In this document: positions 43,511 to 51,540 of the stretch, one piece after another | How the letters are laid out: each line of letters begins with the position of its first letter | Position numbering within the stretch: the stretch's first letter is position 1 | Origin: Streptomyces sp. ACA25 | GTDB taxonomy: Bacteria; Actinomycetota; Actinomycetes; Streptomycetales; Streptomycetaceae | Assembly: GCF_028200735.1 (NCBI RefSeq) | Contig: NZ_JAQKPV010000016.1 | Coordinates: 37,888-101,887, forward strand | Reading direction: 5' to 3' | DNA: 64,000 nt | Program-made: the position numbers and the translations under genes | Notes under the pieces: model-generated | Told to the model about the DNA's origin: nothing | The model's database searches: none | What the model saw: the letters and a program-made list of their open reading frames with translations, nothing else

Positions 43511-45511
43511 TCAGCCTTCGAAGTACCACTGCTCGGGGGCTGCCGGAGCGGGCGTGTTGTAGGTCGGGGAATCAGGCAGCGGACCGCCGACGTTCTGCAG
43601 CCGGTTGCTGACGATGCCGTAGCTGCCGGGCACCCGGACGGTCCCGATGGCGTAGAACTGCTCCTTGGAGAGCGCGAGGATCTCGCGGAAGATCTCGTCC
43701 CTGGCATCCTCGTCGGGCTCGGACAGCAGCTCGTCGAAGAGCGCCATCTGCCGGCGAGGAACCTCCGGCGGCTCCTCGGTGTCGGCGTCGGGTCCCTGGC
43801 CGCGGGTGCGGTACCAGTTCGCCCAGTGCCGGGCGAAGTCGGAACCGGCGTTCGTGGAGTGCGGGAAGTACCACAGCGGCGAGGAGATCTCGTCGCCCCG
43901 GCCGCCGTCCCCCGTCCAGACGCTGGCGTCCTGCTTGTTGTCGCCCAGCCGTACCTCGAAGTTCTCCCGGGGCATGGGGTTCACGGTGGTCTGGATGCCG
44001 ACCGCCTCCCAGTACCGGGCGACCTGTTCCATGCCCTGCACCCAGACGGTGACCAGGGCGTCCTCGGCAACATCGACGGTGATGGAGATCCGTTGGCCGT
44101 CGGGGCGCAGCCGGTAGCCGTCGCTGTCCCTGCTGTCGTAGCCCAGGGAGTCCAGGAGGTCTTCGGCCAGCTCGGGGTCGTGCTCCGTGTACTGCTCGGC
44201 GAACTCCTGGTCGTAGAACCTCGACTCCGGTGTGGGTGCCACCTGGTACGGCTCCCCCTGGCGCTGCCAGACCGCGTTGATGAGCTCCTGACGGTCGATG
44301 GCGTGCGACAGGGCGACCCGGAAGTCCTTCTGCTGGTAGACCTCGCGGACGGCCTCGTCCGCGTGGTTGAGGTTGAGGGCGATGGCCATCTCGTTGCTGT
44401 ACGTCGACTCGAACTCGATGAAGCGGTAGTCGCCCTTCTCCCGCGACTCCGCCAGTACCGGGCGGTTCTCCAGGCTGTTGAAGTGCCTGCTGTGGAAATC
44501 GAAGTCGCCGTTCTGGGCCCGCAGGAGCATGGTTTCCGGGTCGGGGACCACCTCGTAGCGGACATCGTCCAGGTACGGGAGCTGGGAGCCCTCGGGGTCG
44601 GTCTTGAAGTAGTAGGGATTGCGCTCGAACCGGGCGACGCTGCCCCGGTCCAGCGGGTCGGTGCAGATCCACGCCTTCAGGCTGGGCAGGTCGGGGTTGG
44701 TCCACAGCACCCCCCAGTCGTTGCCCAGGGAGTTGAAGTACTCCTCCCAGGTGTTGAAGCCCGCCGCCTGCGCCTTGCTGCCGGCGTCCTCGGCGAAGTC
44801 GGCGTGGAACTGCTCCAGGTAGTGCCGGGGGTAGGCCACCAGCCGGTCACCGTCCACGGTGCGGGCCATGTTGGGGAGGAACAGGGCGTTCGGCCCGGTG
44901 AAGCGGATGAGGAAAGTGTGCTCGTCGACGATCTCGAGCTCCGCCGGGTCCTCCCCGCGGGCCAGGGTCTCGGGATGGCCCTGGACCAAGTCCCGGTTGA
45001 GGGTGACGTGCTGGTAACCGAACTCGACGTCCGCGGTGGTCAGCGGCTCTCCGTCGGACCACCGCATGCCGGGGCGCAGGGCGATGGTGTACTCGCTGGC
45101 GTCGTCGTTGGGCGTGATCGACTCCGCCACGTTGGGTATCTGGGTGGTCCAGTCCCTGCTCCAGCGCATCAGCGGCTCGTACCCGATGGTCCGGTGCAGC
45201 CACGGCCCGTCCGCACCGCCCGTGACCGCGGAGCGCCAGGTGCCTCCATAGGCGCCCATGCCCTCCGTCGGCTCCAGGACCAGCGGGTCCGCCGGAAGCC
45301 GTTCCTCGACCGGGGGCAGCGTGCCCGCCTTCACCCGCTCGGCCAGCATCGGGGCTTCCTTGCCCTTCGCCCCTCCGCCGCCGCCTTCGGACGTCTGGTC
45401 CGGATCGGTGGACAGCAGACTGCACCCGCTCGCCGAAGTCGTCACGAGCGCCAGGAAGGCGCTGTTGCGGAGCAGGACTCTTCGTGTCATTCCACCTGAT
45501 GTGTCGGTCAT
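43511..45511 (-). CDS. Extracellular solute-binding protein, family 5 (OppA-like lipoprotein)
   Basis: A 666-residue substrate-binding lipoprotein. The signal starts TRRVLLRNSAFLALV and ends with the lipobox SASGC. The mature protein has the family-5 pattern: TIALRPGMRWSDGEPLTTAD, then TFLIRFTGPNALF and AIALNLNHADEAVREVYQQK DFRVALSHAIDRQELINAV. It belongs to a long subgroup (over 600 residues) whose members sit in loci for plant polysaccharide fragments; the neighbours here (GH30, Gfo/Idh, PmoA-like) agree. Start ATG at 45511. The promoter is TTGACC-17-TAGCTT with a GAAA/TTTC operator downstream of the start site. Confidence 0.93.
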   Translation of the reverse strand: MTDTSGGMTRRVLLRNSAFLALVTTSASGCSLLSTDPDQTSEGGGGGAKGKEAPMLAERVKAGTLPPVEERLPADPLVLEPTEGMGAYGGTWRSAVTGGADGPWLHRTIGYEPLMRWSRDWTTQIPNVAESITPNDDASEYTIALRPGMRWSDGEPLTTADVEFGYQHVTLNRDLVQGHPETLARGEDPAELEIVDEHTFLIRFTGPNALFLPNMARTVDGDRLVAYPRHYLEQFHADFAEDAGSKAQAAGFNTWEEYFNSLGNDWGVLWTNPDLPSLKAWICTDPLDRGSVARFERNPYYFKTDPEGSQLPYLDDVRYEVVPDPETMLLRAQNGDFDFHSRHFNSLENRPVLAESREKGDYRFIEFESTYSNEMAIALNLNHADEAVREVYQQKDFRVALSHAIDRQELINAVWQRQGEPYQVAPTPESRFYDQEFAEQYTEHDPELAEDLLDSLGYDSRDSDGYRLRPDGQRISITVDVAEDALVTVWVQGMEQVARYWEAVGIQTTVNPMPRENFEVRLGDNKQDASVWTGDGGRGDEISSPLWYFPHSTNAGSDFARHWANWYRTRGQGPDADTEEPPEVPRRQMALFDELLSEPDEDARDEIFREILALSKEQFYAIGTVRVPGSYGIVSNRLQNVGGPLPDSPTYNTPAPAAPEQWYFEG

Positions 45512-45556
45512 CCTGGTGACCCCTCTCGCCTGGTCAGGTAGCGCCTGCCGAAGTGC

Positions 45557-45625
45557 TGAAAGTTTCGAAGAAACACCAACAATTTCGGTCCGGGGTAAGC
45601 TACGACGGCGCGTATAGCGGGTCAA
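45557..45625 (-). promoter_or_regulatory. Promoter and operator of the importer operon
   Basis: On the minus strand TTGACC (45625-45620), 17 bp, TAGCTT (45602-45597). Downstream, the plus-strand sequence at 45557-45567 is TGAAAGTTTCG (GAAA-N-TTTC), followed by TCGAAGAAAC and AATTTCGG, so several GAAA/TTTC half-sites lie in the first transcribed bases. Confidence 0.6.
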
Positions 45626-45834
45626 CCCCTGCGTCACGAGAGAGTTTCTGAGCCCTTGTGGCGCCCTGGCGGCACCGCGACAACCGCAACAGGCAACCAA
45701 CCTGACAGGGCAGCACCCGACGGCCGCTCACACTGTGCGATGCGCAGCCGATTTGTACCGGACCGGACCTTCGCTCCCTGACACTCACTGACGTCCGGCC
45801 GGTGCCCCCATGACAGGAAGCGCTTACCCACCTG

Positions 45835-45893
45835 TTGACGCGGACCCCTGAAGGGGCCTAGGTTGCAGTTCGAAAATTATCGACGATTTTCCG
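45835..45893 (+). promoter_or_regulatory. Promoter and operator of the GH30 operon
   Basis: TTGACG (45835-45840), 18 bp, TAGGTT (45859-45864). The transcript start region then holds an inverted repeat CGAAAAT (45871-45877) / ATTTTC (45886-45891), spaced 8 bp. Upstream, GGAAGCGCTTACC (45817-45829) is another LacI-type palindrome centred on CG. Confidence 0.6.
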
Positions 45894-45916
45894 TAAGACT
45901 TTCAGGGCGGTGCCGT

Positions 45917-47173
45917 GTGACCAGAATCGACCTCGGGCACGAGAGTCTCCAGTCGATCGACGGCTTCGGATTCTGCGAGGCATTCCAGCGGGCGCGCCTC
46001 ATGCGCGGACTCCCGGAAGGGCCCCGCCGTGAAGTTCTCGATCTCCTGATGAGCCGTGACAAGGGCGTGGGATTCAGCATGCTGCGGCTGGGAATCGGGT
46101 CCTCACCCGACTACTCGGACGACCACATGAAATCCCATCAGCCGGAGAATCCGGGCGGCCCCGACGCCCCTCCCGCCTACCGGTGGGACGGCGACGACGG
46201 GGGGCAACTGTGGCTGGCCCACGAGGCCCGGGCTTACGGGATCGAGCGGTTCTATGCCAACGCATGGTCCGCCCCGGGCTACATGAAGGACAACGGGAGC
46301 GACGCCGACGGCGGCTCGCTGCTCCCGGAGTGGCGTGAGGCATACGCCCGATACCTGCTGGCCTATGCCGACCACTACCGGAGGGCGGGGATTCCGGTCA
46401 CCGACCTGGCCTTCACGAACGAACCGGACCTGACGATCTCCTACGCGTCCATGCGCTTCACCCCGGCCGAGGCGGCCGACTACGTCACGGTGATCGGTCC
46501 GCACGCCCGGAGCAAGGGACTGCGGCTGGTGGCCTGCGACTCCTACGGCTGGTCCGGAGCCCAGGAGTACACCCGGGCCATCGAAGCCCATGCGGTGGCC
46601 CGTGAACTGGTGGACGTGCATGCCGGCCACCCCTACGCCACCCCCGTCCGGGGACCGCTCCCGACGTCCCGGCCCACCTGGATGTCGGAGTGGTCCCCGG
46701 ACGGCGAGACATGGAACGAGAGCTGGGACGACGGCAGCGGCTACGACGGTTTCGCGGTCGCCGAGCAGATCCACGACTCGTTCACGCTCGGCGAGGTGAA
46801 CGGCTACTTCTACTGGTTCGGCGCCTCGGTCGGCCCGACCAGGGCACCGATACGCATCGAGGGCGACACCTACCGGGTGTCGCGGCGGCTGTGGGCGCTG
46901 GCCTCCTACAGCCGGCACGTCCGCCCCGGTGCCGTGCGGACCGCCGCCTCCAGCGACCATCCCGCGCTGAAGGTCACCGCCTTCCGCAACGCCGACGGCA
47001 GCCGGACGGTCGTCGTGCTCAACTCCGCCACCGAATCGGTGACCGCCACGCTCCCGTTCGAGGGGCAGGCGTACGTCACCGACGAGGAGCGCGCCATGAC
47101 GCCCGGTCAGGCAGTGCGGGACCAGGCCGGGTTCGCTCCACGCTCGCTCACCACCCTGGTGTCGCCGCCCTAG
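45917..47173 (+). CDS. Glycoside hydrolase family 30 enzyme, no signal peptide
   Basis: A 418-residue clan-A (beta/alpha)8 hydrolase. The start SIDGFGFCEAFQRARLM and SMLRLGIGSSP fit GH30. The acid/base is the Glu in DLAFTNEPDLTISY and the nucleophile the Glu in TWMSEWSPDGETW. The C-terminal beta domain (SYSRHVRPGAVR, VTAFRNADGSRTVVVLNSAT) is the usual GH30 side structure. There is no signal peptide, so it should work in the cytoplasm on oligosaccharides brought in by the Opp importer. I cannot name the subfamily; xylan, beta-1,6-galactan and beta-glucan fragments are all possible. The start GTG has only a weak AGGGCGG site. It leads an operon with the next two genes. Confidence 0.88.
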   Translation: MTRIDLGHESLQSIDGFGFCEAFQRARLMRGLPEGPRREVLDLLMSRDKGVGFSMLRLGIGSSPDYSDDHMKSHQPENPGGPDAPPAYRWDGDDGGQLWLAHEARAYGIERFYANAWSAPGYMKDNGSDADGGSLLPEWREAYARYLLAYADHYRRAGIPVTDLAFTNEPDLTISYASMRFTPAEAADYVTVIGPHARSKGLRLVACDSYGWSGAQEYTRAIEAHAVARELVDVHAGHPYATPVRGPLPTSRPTWMSEWSPDGETWNESWDDGSGYDGFAVAEQIHDSFTLGEVNGYFYWFGASVGPTRAPIRIEGDTYRVSRRLWALASYSRHVRPGAVRTAASSDHPALKVTAFRNADGSRTVVVLNSATESVTATLPFEGQAYVTDEERAMTPGQAVRDQAGFAPRSLTTLVSPP

Positions 47174-47260
47174 GCCACCGCCCCGGCCCATGGGCGCGCG
47201 GCCCGCCGCCCGCTCCCGCCCACAGCACCGCAACCGCCCCCCGAAAAGGAGCATCCCTTT

Positions 47261-48304
47261 ATGATCCGTGTCGCCGTCGTCGGCACCGGAGGCATCGCCG
47301 GAATCTGCCACCTGCCCGCCCTGGCCGCCGAAGCGCACCGGGCGCAGGTGGTGGCCGCGGTCGACGTGGACGCCGACCGGCTCGAAGCGTTCTGCTCCGA
47401 GCACGGCGTCCCCGCCTCCTACACCGACCTGGAGGAGATGCTGCGCATCGAGCAGCCCGACCTGGTGCATGTCTGCACCCCCCCGTTCCTGCACGCCGAA
47501 CAGGTGATCACCTGCCTGCGGGCCGGTGCGTGGGTGTGGTGCGAGAAGCCCCTGTGCCTGTCGCTGGCCGAGTACGACGCCATCGCCGCGGCTGAGGGCG
47601 AGGGCGGACCGTACGCCTCGGTGGTCTTCCAGCACCGTTTCGGCTCCGGTGCCCGGCACTTGCGGGAGCTCGTGGACAAGGGTGCCCTGGGCCGCGCTCT
47701 GGTGGCCCTGTGTCACACCATGTGGTACCGGCCGCCGGAGTACTTCGAGGTGCCCTGGCGGGGGCGCTGGGACACCGAGGGCGGCGGCCCGGCGATGGGC
47801 CACGGCATCCACCAGATCGACCTCCTGCTGTCGGTGCTGGGCGAATGGGACGAGATCCGGGCGATGGCCGGCCGCCTGGACCGGGATGTCGAGGCCGAAG
47901 ACGTTTCCATGGCGATGGTCCGCTTCGCCGACGGAGCCATGGCGGCGGTCGTCAACAGCCTGCTCTCCCCCCGGGAGGAGAGCTACCTGCGGTTCGACTT
48001 CGCCGACACGACCGTGGAGCTGTCCCACCTGTACGGCTACCGCAACGCCGACTGGACCTCGTCCTCCCCGCTCTGGCAGCCCGGGGAGGACGTCCCGAGC
48101 TCGCACGCCGCCCAGCTCGGCGCCCTGCTGGACGCCTACGAGCGGGGTGAGCGGCCGCCGGTCAGCGGGACGGAGGCCCGCCGCCCCCTTGAGCTGATCA
48201 CCGGCCTGTACGCCGCCGCGCTGACCGGACAGCCCGTCCGGCGCTCCGAGCTGACCTCCGAGCACCCCTTCCACGACCGCATGAACGGAGGCCTCACGCT
48301 GTGA
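47261..48304 (+). CDS. Gfo/Idh/MocA family oxidoreductase
   Basis: A 347-residue NAD(P)-dependent sugar dehydrogenase type. Rossmann motif VAVVGTGGIAGICHLPALA, a conserved EKP-type lysine in WCEKPLCLSLAEYD, and the C-terminal alpha/beta part with GGGPAMGHGIHQIDLLLSVL carrying the catalytic His/Asp. Ribosome site AAAAGGAG upstream of the ATG. The stop overlaps the start of the PmoA-like gene (GTGA), so the two are coupled. In this operon it likely oxidises or reduces the sugar freed by the GH30 enzyme. Confidence 0.94.
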   Translation: MIRVAVVGTGGIAGICHLPALAAEAHRAQVVAAVDVDADRLEAFCSEHGVPASYTDLEEMLRIEQPDLVHVCTPPFLHAEQVITCLRAGAWVWCEKPLCLSLAEYDAIAAAEGEGGPYASVVFQHRFGSGARHLRELVDKGALGRALVALCHTMWYRPPEYFEVPWRGRWDTEGGGPAMGHGIHQIDLLLSVLGEWDEIRAMAGRLDRDVEAEDVSMAMVRFADGAMAAVVNSLLSPREESYLRFDFADTTVELSHLYGYRNADWTSSSPLWQPGEDVPSSHAAQLGALLDAYERGERPPVSGTEARRPLELITGLYAAALTGQPVRRSELTSEHPFHDRMNGGLTL

Positions 48305-49149
48305 AGGACACCGGTACCGAACTGATCGCCGACATCGACGGGGTGGAGGTGATGCGCTACGTCTACCGGCCCGACACACCGGTTTTCGAAGCCCCGAAGC
48401 CGTACATCCACCCGCTGCGCACGCTGCGCGGGGACGTTGTCAGCGCCTACCGCCCGCACGACCACCCCTGGCACAAGGGCGTGCAGATGACGGCGCCCTG
48501 GGTCTCGGGCCAGAACTTCTGGGGCGGCGGCACGTACGTCGATCCCACCCAGGAGTACGTGGATCTGCCCAACAACGGGACGATGCGGCACGAGGAATGG
48601 CTCTCACCCGGCGTCGAGCGGCTCACCTGGTGGACGCAGGGCGGCGAGCACTGGATCGATGAGACCCGCACGCTCACCGTGGAGCCCGGTGACGGCTGGT
48701 GGACTCTCGGCTTCCGCAGTTCCCTGCGGAACGTGCGCGGCGAGGAACTGGAGTTCGGCAGCCCCACCACCAACGGGCGGGACATGGCCGGCTACGCGGG
48801 CTTCTTCTGGCGCGGGCCGCGTTCCTTCACCGGCGGCACCGTGCTGGCCTCGGACCAGCAGGGCGGCCCGGAGATGATGGGACGCACCGCGTCGTGGCTG
48901 GCCTTCACCGGCAAGCACGACGAGGTCGACGGCTCCGCCACCCTCCTGTTCCGGCCCGCCGCCGGCAGTTCCCCCGACGGCTGGTTCGTGCGCAGCGAGC
49001 CCTTCGCCGCGGTCAACCCCTCGCTGGCGTTCTTCACACCGGTGCGGCTGGCCCCCGGGGAGACCCTGGAGCGGAGCTACCGGCTCGTCGTCGCGGACGG
49101 CGCCTGGGACCGTGCACGCCTGGAGGCGCACATCGCGAACCACCCCTGA
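48301..49149 (+). CDS. PmoA/DUF6807 family protein
   Basis: A 282-residue soluble protein with the HDHPWHKGVQMTAPWVSGQN motif of DUF6807, a beta-rich family once mis-named for methane oxygenase PmoA; it is unrelated to that enzyme. Further family segments: GTMRHEEWLSPG, EFGSPTTNGRDMAGYAGFFW and HDEVDGSATLLF. Its genes usually sit in sugar-use clusters with Gfo/Idh/MocA enzymes, as here. A role as sugar epimerase or lyase-like enzyme is unproven. GTG start inside the previous stop. Confidence 0.9.
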   Translation: MKDTGTELIADIDGVEVMRYVYRPDTPVFEAPKPYIHPLRTLRGDVVSAYRPHDHPWHKGVQMTAPWVSGQNFWGGGTYVDPTQEYVDLPNNGTMRHEEWLSPGVERLTWWTQGGEHWIDETRTLTVEPGDGWWTLGFRSSLRNVRGEELEFGSPTTNGRDMAGYAGFFWRGPRSFTGGTVLASDQQGGPEMMGRTASWLAFTGKHDEVDGSATLLFRPAAGSSPDGWFVRSEPFAAVNPSLAFFTPVRLAPGETLERSYRLVVADGAWDRARLEAHIANHP

Positions 49150-49159
49150 GCCACCGGCC

Positions 49160-49193
49160 GCCGCCGGGGGTTCACTTCTTGTCCCCCGGCGGC
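49160..49193 (+). terminator. Terminator of the GH30 operon
   Basis: GCCGCCGGGGG (49160-49170) and CCCCCGGCGGC (49183-49193) form a perfect 11-bp stem with a 12-nt T-rich loop, 11 bp after the PmoA-like gene stop. Confidence 0.85.
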
Positions 49194-49537
49194 CCCCCAC
49201 GGCCGGTGCCCGCCCTTCGGGCGCCCGCCCGGCACATGACCGCCACCTGCCGGTCCTGCCTGTCGGTGCGGGCTCCTGAGGGGCGGGAACGACTCGGGTC
49301 GCCGGGTACATCACCTCCGGCGGCCCGAGCCCCTCTCCGCGAAGCGTTCGGATCCCGTTCGGGCGTGGGGCTCGTCCGTCCCTCCCATGGCCGCGCTGCT
49401 GCCTGCCCGCTCAGGTGTGCCGTCGCCCCGGGATACCCACCGACAGACGGGCAAGACCGGTGGTCACCCCGCATCCGGACCGGTGAAGGCCCCCGGGCAC
49501 CACGTTTGACCAGCGGCGGATGAGGGACCCATAGCGC
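49194..49537. other. Non-coding gap
   Basis: About 340 bp between the operon terminator and the methyltransferase gene. No frame here looks like a real protein and I see no repeat or RNA gene. It should hold the promoter of the methyltransferase gene, which I cannot place. Confidence 0.5.
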
Positions 49538-50191
49538 ATGCTGCTGCTGAGACCACCGGGCGTGTACGCACCCCAGGGTGACACCTCCCTTCTGAGTGAC
49601 GCCCTCGCCGAGACCGGGGTGGCCCCTGGCGCACGCGTGCTGGACCTGTGCACCGGCAGCGGTGCGCTGGCCCTGGAGGCGCTGCGGATGGGTGCGCACG
49701 AGGTACGGGCCTACGACACCTCCCCCTGGGCGGTGCTCACCACCCGCTGCAACGCCTTCCTGCGCCGGGTGCCCCTCAGTACCCGCCGGGGCGGCGTCGA
49801 CGAGGCGCTGGGCCGGTCCTTCGACGTGGTGCTGGCCAACCCGCCCTATGTCCCCTCCCCCGATCCTGAGCTGCCCCGCCGTGGCAGGGCGCGGGCCTGG
49901 GACGCCGGACCGGACGGACGGGCGGTGCTCGACCCGCTCTGCGACCGCGCGCGACTGCTGCTGGCCCCGGGCGGCACCATGCTCCTGGTGCACTCCGCGA
50001 TGTGCGGAACGGAGGCCACCCTGGACCGGCTGCGCCGCCAGGGCCTGGAGGCGTCGGTGGCCCAGCGGCGCCTCCAGCCGTTCGGCCCGGTGCTCCGCGG
50101 GCGGGCGGACTGGCTGGAGGCCCAGGGTCTGATCGACCCGGGGCAGCGCACCGAGGAACTGGTGGTGGTCCGCGGTGACCGGTCCGGGTGA
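49538..50191 (+). CDS. HemK2/MTQ2-like protein methyltransferase
   Basis: A 217-residue SAM-dependent methyltransferase. Motif I VLDLCTGSGALALEALRMG and the catalytic VVLANPPYVPSP (NPPY) assign it to the glutamine/adenine N-methyltransferase group close to HemK/PrmC and MTQ2. It is shorter than PrmC and lacks its N-terminal domain. The substrate could be a protein glutamine or another amide. Start ATG at 49538 with GAGGGA upstream. The 3' end overlaps the next gene by 17 bp, so the two are translated together. Confidence 0.88.
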   Translation: MLLLRPPGVYAPQGDTSLLSDALAETGVAPGARVLDLCTGSGALALEALRMGAHEVRAYDTSPWAVLTTRCNAFLRRVPLSTRRGGVDEALGRSFDVVLANPPYVPSPDPELPRRGRARAWDAGPDGRAVLDPLCDRARLLLAPGGTMLLVHSAMCGTEATLDRLRRQGLEASVAQRRLQPFGPVLRGRADWLEAQGLIDPGQRTEELVVVRGDRSG

Positions 50192-50522
50192 GGAGCGGGC
50201 CGGACGTCCCACCCCGGCCGGGGACGCCGCCCGCGAGGACGGCCCTGCGGCCGGAGGCGAAGCCCGCCGCGTCGTGCTGGAGCCCGGGGGCCCGGTTCTC
50301 GTGCAGGGCCCCGTGGAGGTGCTGATGGAGGACGGCCGGACGGTCCGCTCGGAACGGTTCATGGTCGCGCTCTGCACCTGCCGCCGCAGCCGCCTTCACC
50401 CGTGGTGCGACACCAGCCACCGGCGCCGCACCCGGCAGACCGGGGCGCCGGGCGACGGGACCAGCGGCACGGCGGACGCCCCGCCCGGGGGGACGGTCAG
50501 CGACCGGCCGCCGGCCCGCTGA
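50175..50522 (+). CDS. CDGSH iron-sulfur domain protein
   Basis: A 115-residue protein with the [2Fe-2S]-binding pattern C-X-C-X8-C-X3-H: ALCTCRRSRLHPWCDTSH (Cys67, Cys69, Cys78, His82). The N- and C-termini are Pro/Gly-rich and probably disordered. CDGSH proteins move electrons or Fe-S clusters. Its end overlaps tail-to-tail with the iron-containing redox enzyme gene by 26 bp, so the two partners are closely tied in the genome. Start GTG at 50175 inside the methyltransferase gene. Confidence 0.9.
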   Translation: MTGPGEERAGRPTPAGDAAREDGPAAGGEARRVVLEPGGPVLVQGPVEVLMEDGRTVRSERFMVALCTCRRSRLHPWCDTSHRRRTRQTGAPGDGTSGTADAPPGGTVSDRPPAR

Positions 50523-51540
50523 GCGGGCGGCGCAGGCTGCTTCCGCCCTGCTGCCAGGCGTGCATCAGCCGGTCGGCCAGCCGGGCCTCGAGCAGCTCGG
50601 TGGCCTGGATCCCGAACACCACGTCGGGGGCGAGGCCGGGTTCGCGACGGAGCAGATCACCGAGCACCTCATGACGCATCACCTGCTCGTGCACGGCATC
50701 CGCCTCGATGTGCTCGGTGTAGAAGAACACGCACTGCGGCGGCGCCTCCAGCCGCTCCAGCGCCTTCGCCATGCGCCGGGCGCTGGGGGCGGTGGTGATT
50801 TCGGCCGCGGCGAAGTGGCCGACGAGCGCGCCGCGCAGTGAGCGGTGCAGCCCGCACAGGGACATGAGGTTCACCAGCGACAGCGCCGGAGCCGGAACGA
50901 TGTCCAGATAGGTCAGATACTCCGGGTCGAGTCCCGCTCCGGAGAGCAGGTCGGCGAACAGGCGGGAGTGTGCCCGTTCGGCCCGGCCGCCGCCGAACTC
51001 GTCGAACTCCACCGCCACCAGGGCAGCCTTGGCCTGCCCGCTCAGTCGCGGTATCACCCATGCGTGCGGGTCGGCCTCCTTGAGGTGGTACACGGAACGG
51101 TGCGCCAGGTACTCGCGCATCTCCCACCACGTGCCCCCCTCGGCCAGATGGTGCGAGGGGCCACCGCCGTCCACCGGCTCGGTGAGCAGCTGCCCGAGTT
51201 CGGCGGTCACGTCGTCCCCCCCGGGCACGTCCCCGCGCAGGGCCTCCAGGAAGCGGCGTTCCATGCCGGCCCGCAGCCGCAGCAGCCCGAGGTCCCACTC
51301 CCATTCCGGATCGACGTCGCGAAAACCCTGGTAGTGCAGCTCGTAGCAGGTGTAGAGGGCCAGCTGGAGATCCTCGCCGTAGGGGTCGGCGCCCTCCGCC
51401 GTTTCCGGCGGGAGGGCGGTGGCGGACAGCTCACCGGCGAGCACCGAGCACACCGCCGCGCTCAGCGGTCCCCTGGGCTCCGGAAGCGTGGCGGCCCCCG
51501 GGGGGCCCGGTGCGGTGGACGCGGCAGTCACGGCTGTCAT
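50497..51540 (-). CDS. Iron-containing redox enzyme, heme-oxygenase fold
   Basis: A 347-residue all-helical protein of the iron-containing redox enzyme family (heme-oxygenase-like diiron fold). Candidate metal ligands are in AALVAVEFDEFGGGRAERAH (Glu178, Asp181/Glu182, His191), the His pair of YHLKEADPHAW and the C-terminal FFYTEHIEADAVHEQV (His276, Glu278, Asp280, His283). Related enzymes oxidise amines, cleave C-C bonds or make N-oxygenated products; the substrate here is open. ATG at 51540 has AGGAGGA and lies inside the stop of the ligase gene (ATGA), so it is coupled to it. Confidence 0.88.
   Translation of the reverse strand: MTAVTAASTAPGPPGAATLPEPRGPLSAAVCSVLAGELSATALPPETAEGADPYGEDLQLALYTCYELHYQGFRDVDPEWEWDLGLLRLRAGMERRFLEALRGDVPGGDDVTAELGQLLTEPVDGGGPSHHLAEGGTWWEMREYLAHRSVYHLKEADPHAWVIPRLSGQAKAALVAVEFDEFGGGRAERAHSRLFADLLSGAGLDPEYLTYLDIVPAPALSLVNLMSLCGLHRSLRGALVGHFAAAEITTAPSARRMAKALERLEAPPQCVFFYTEHIEADAVHEQVMRHEVLGDLLRREPGLAPDVVFGIQATELLEARLADRLMHAWQQGGSSLRRPLSGPAAGR

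Noticed and set aside
42212..45499. 1095-codon open frame on the plus strand
   Set aside because: It runs antisense through the importer genes; the opposite strand has complete family matches and this one has low-complexity, unassignable sequence, as usual for high-GC DNA.
48301..49149. Methane monooxygenase subunit (PmoA)
   Set aside because: The family name is historic; the protein has no membrane helices and carries the DUF6807 HDHPWH motif.
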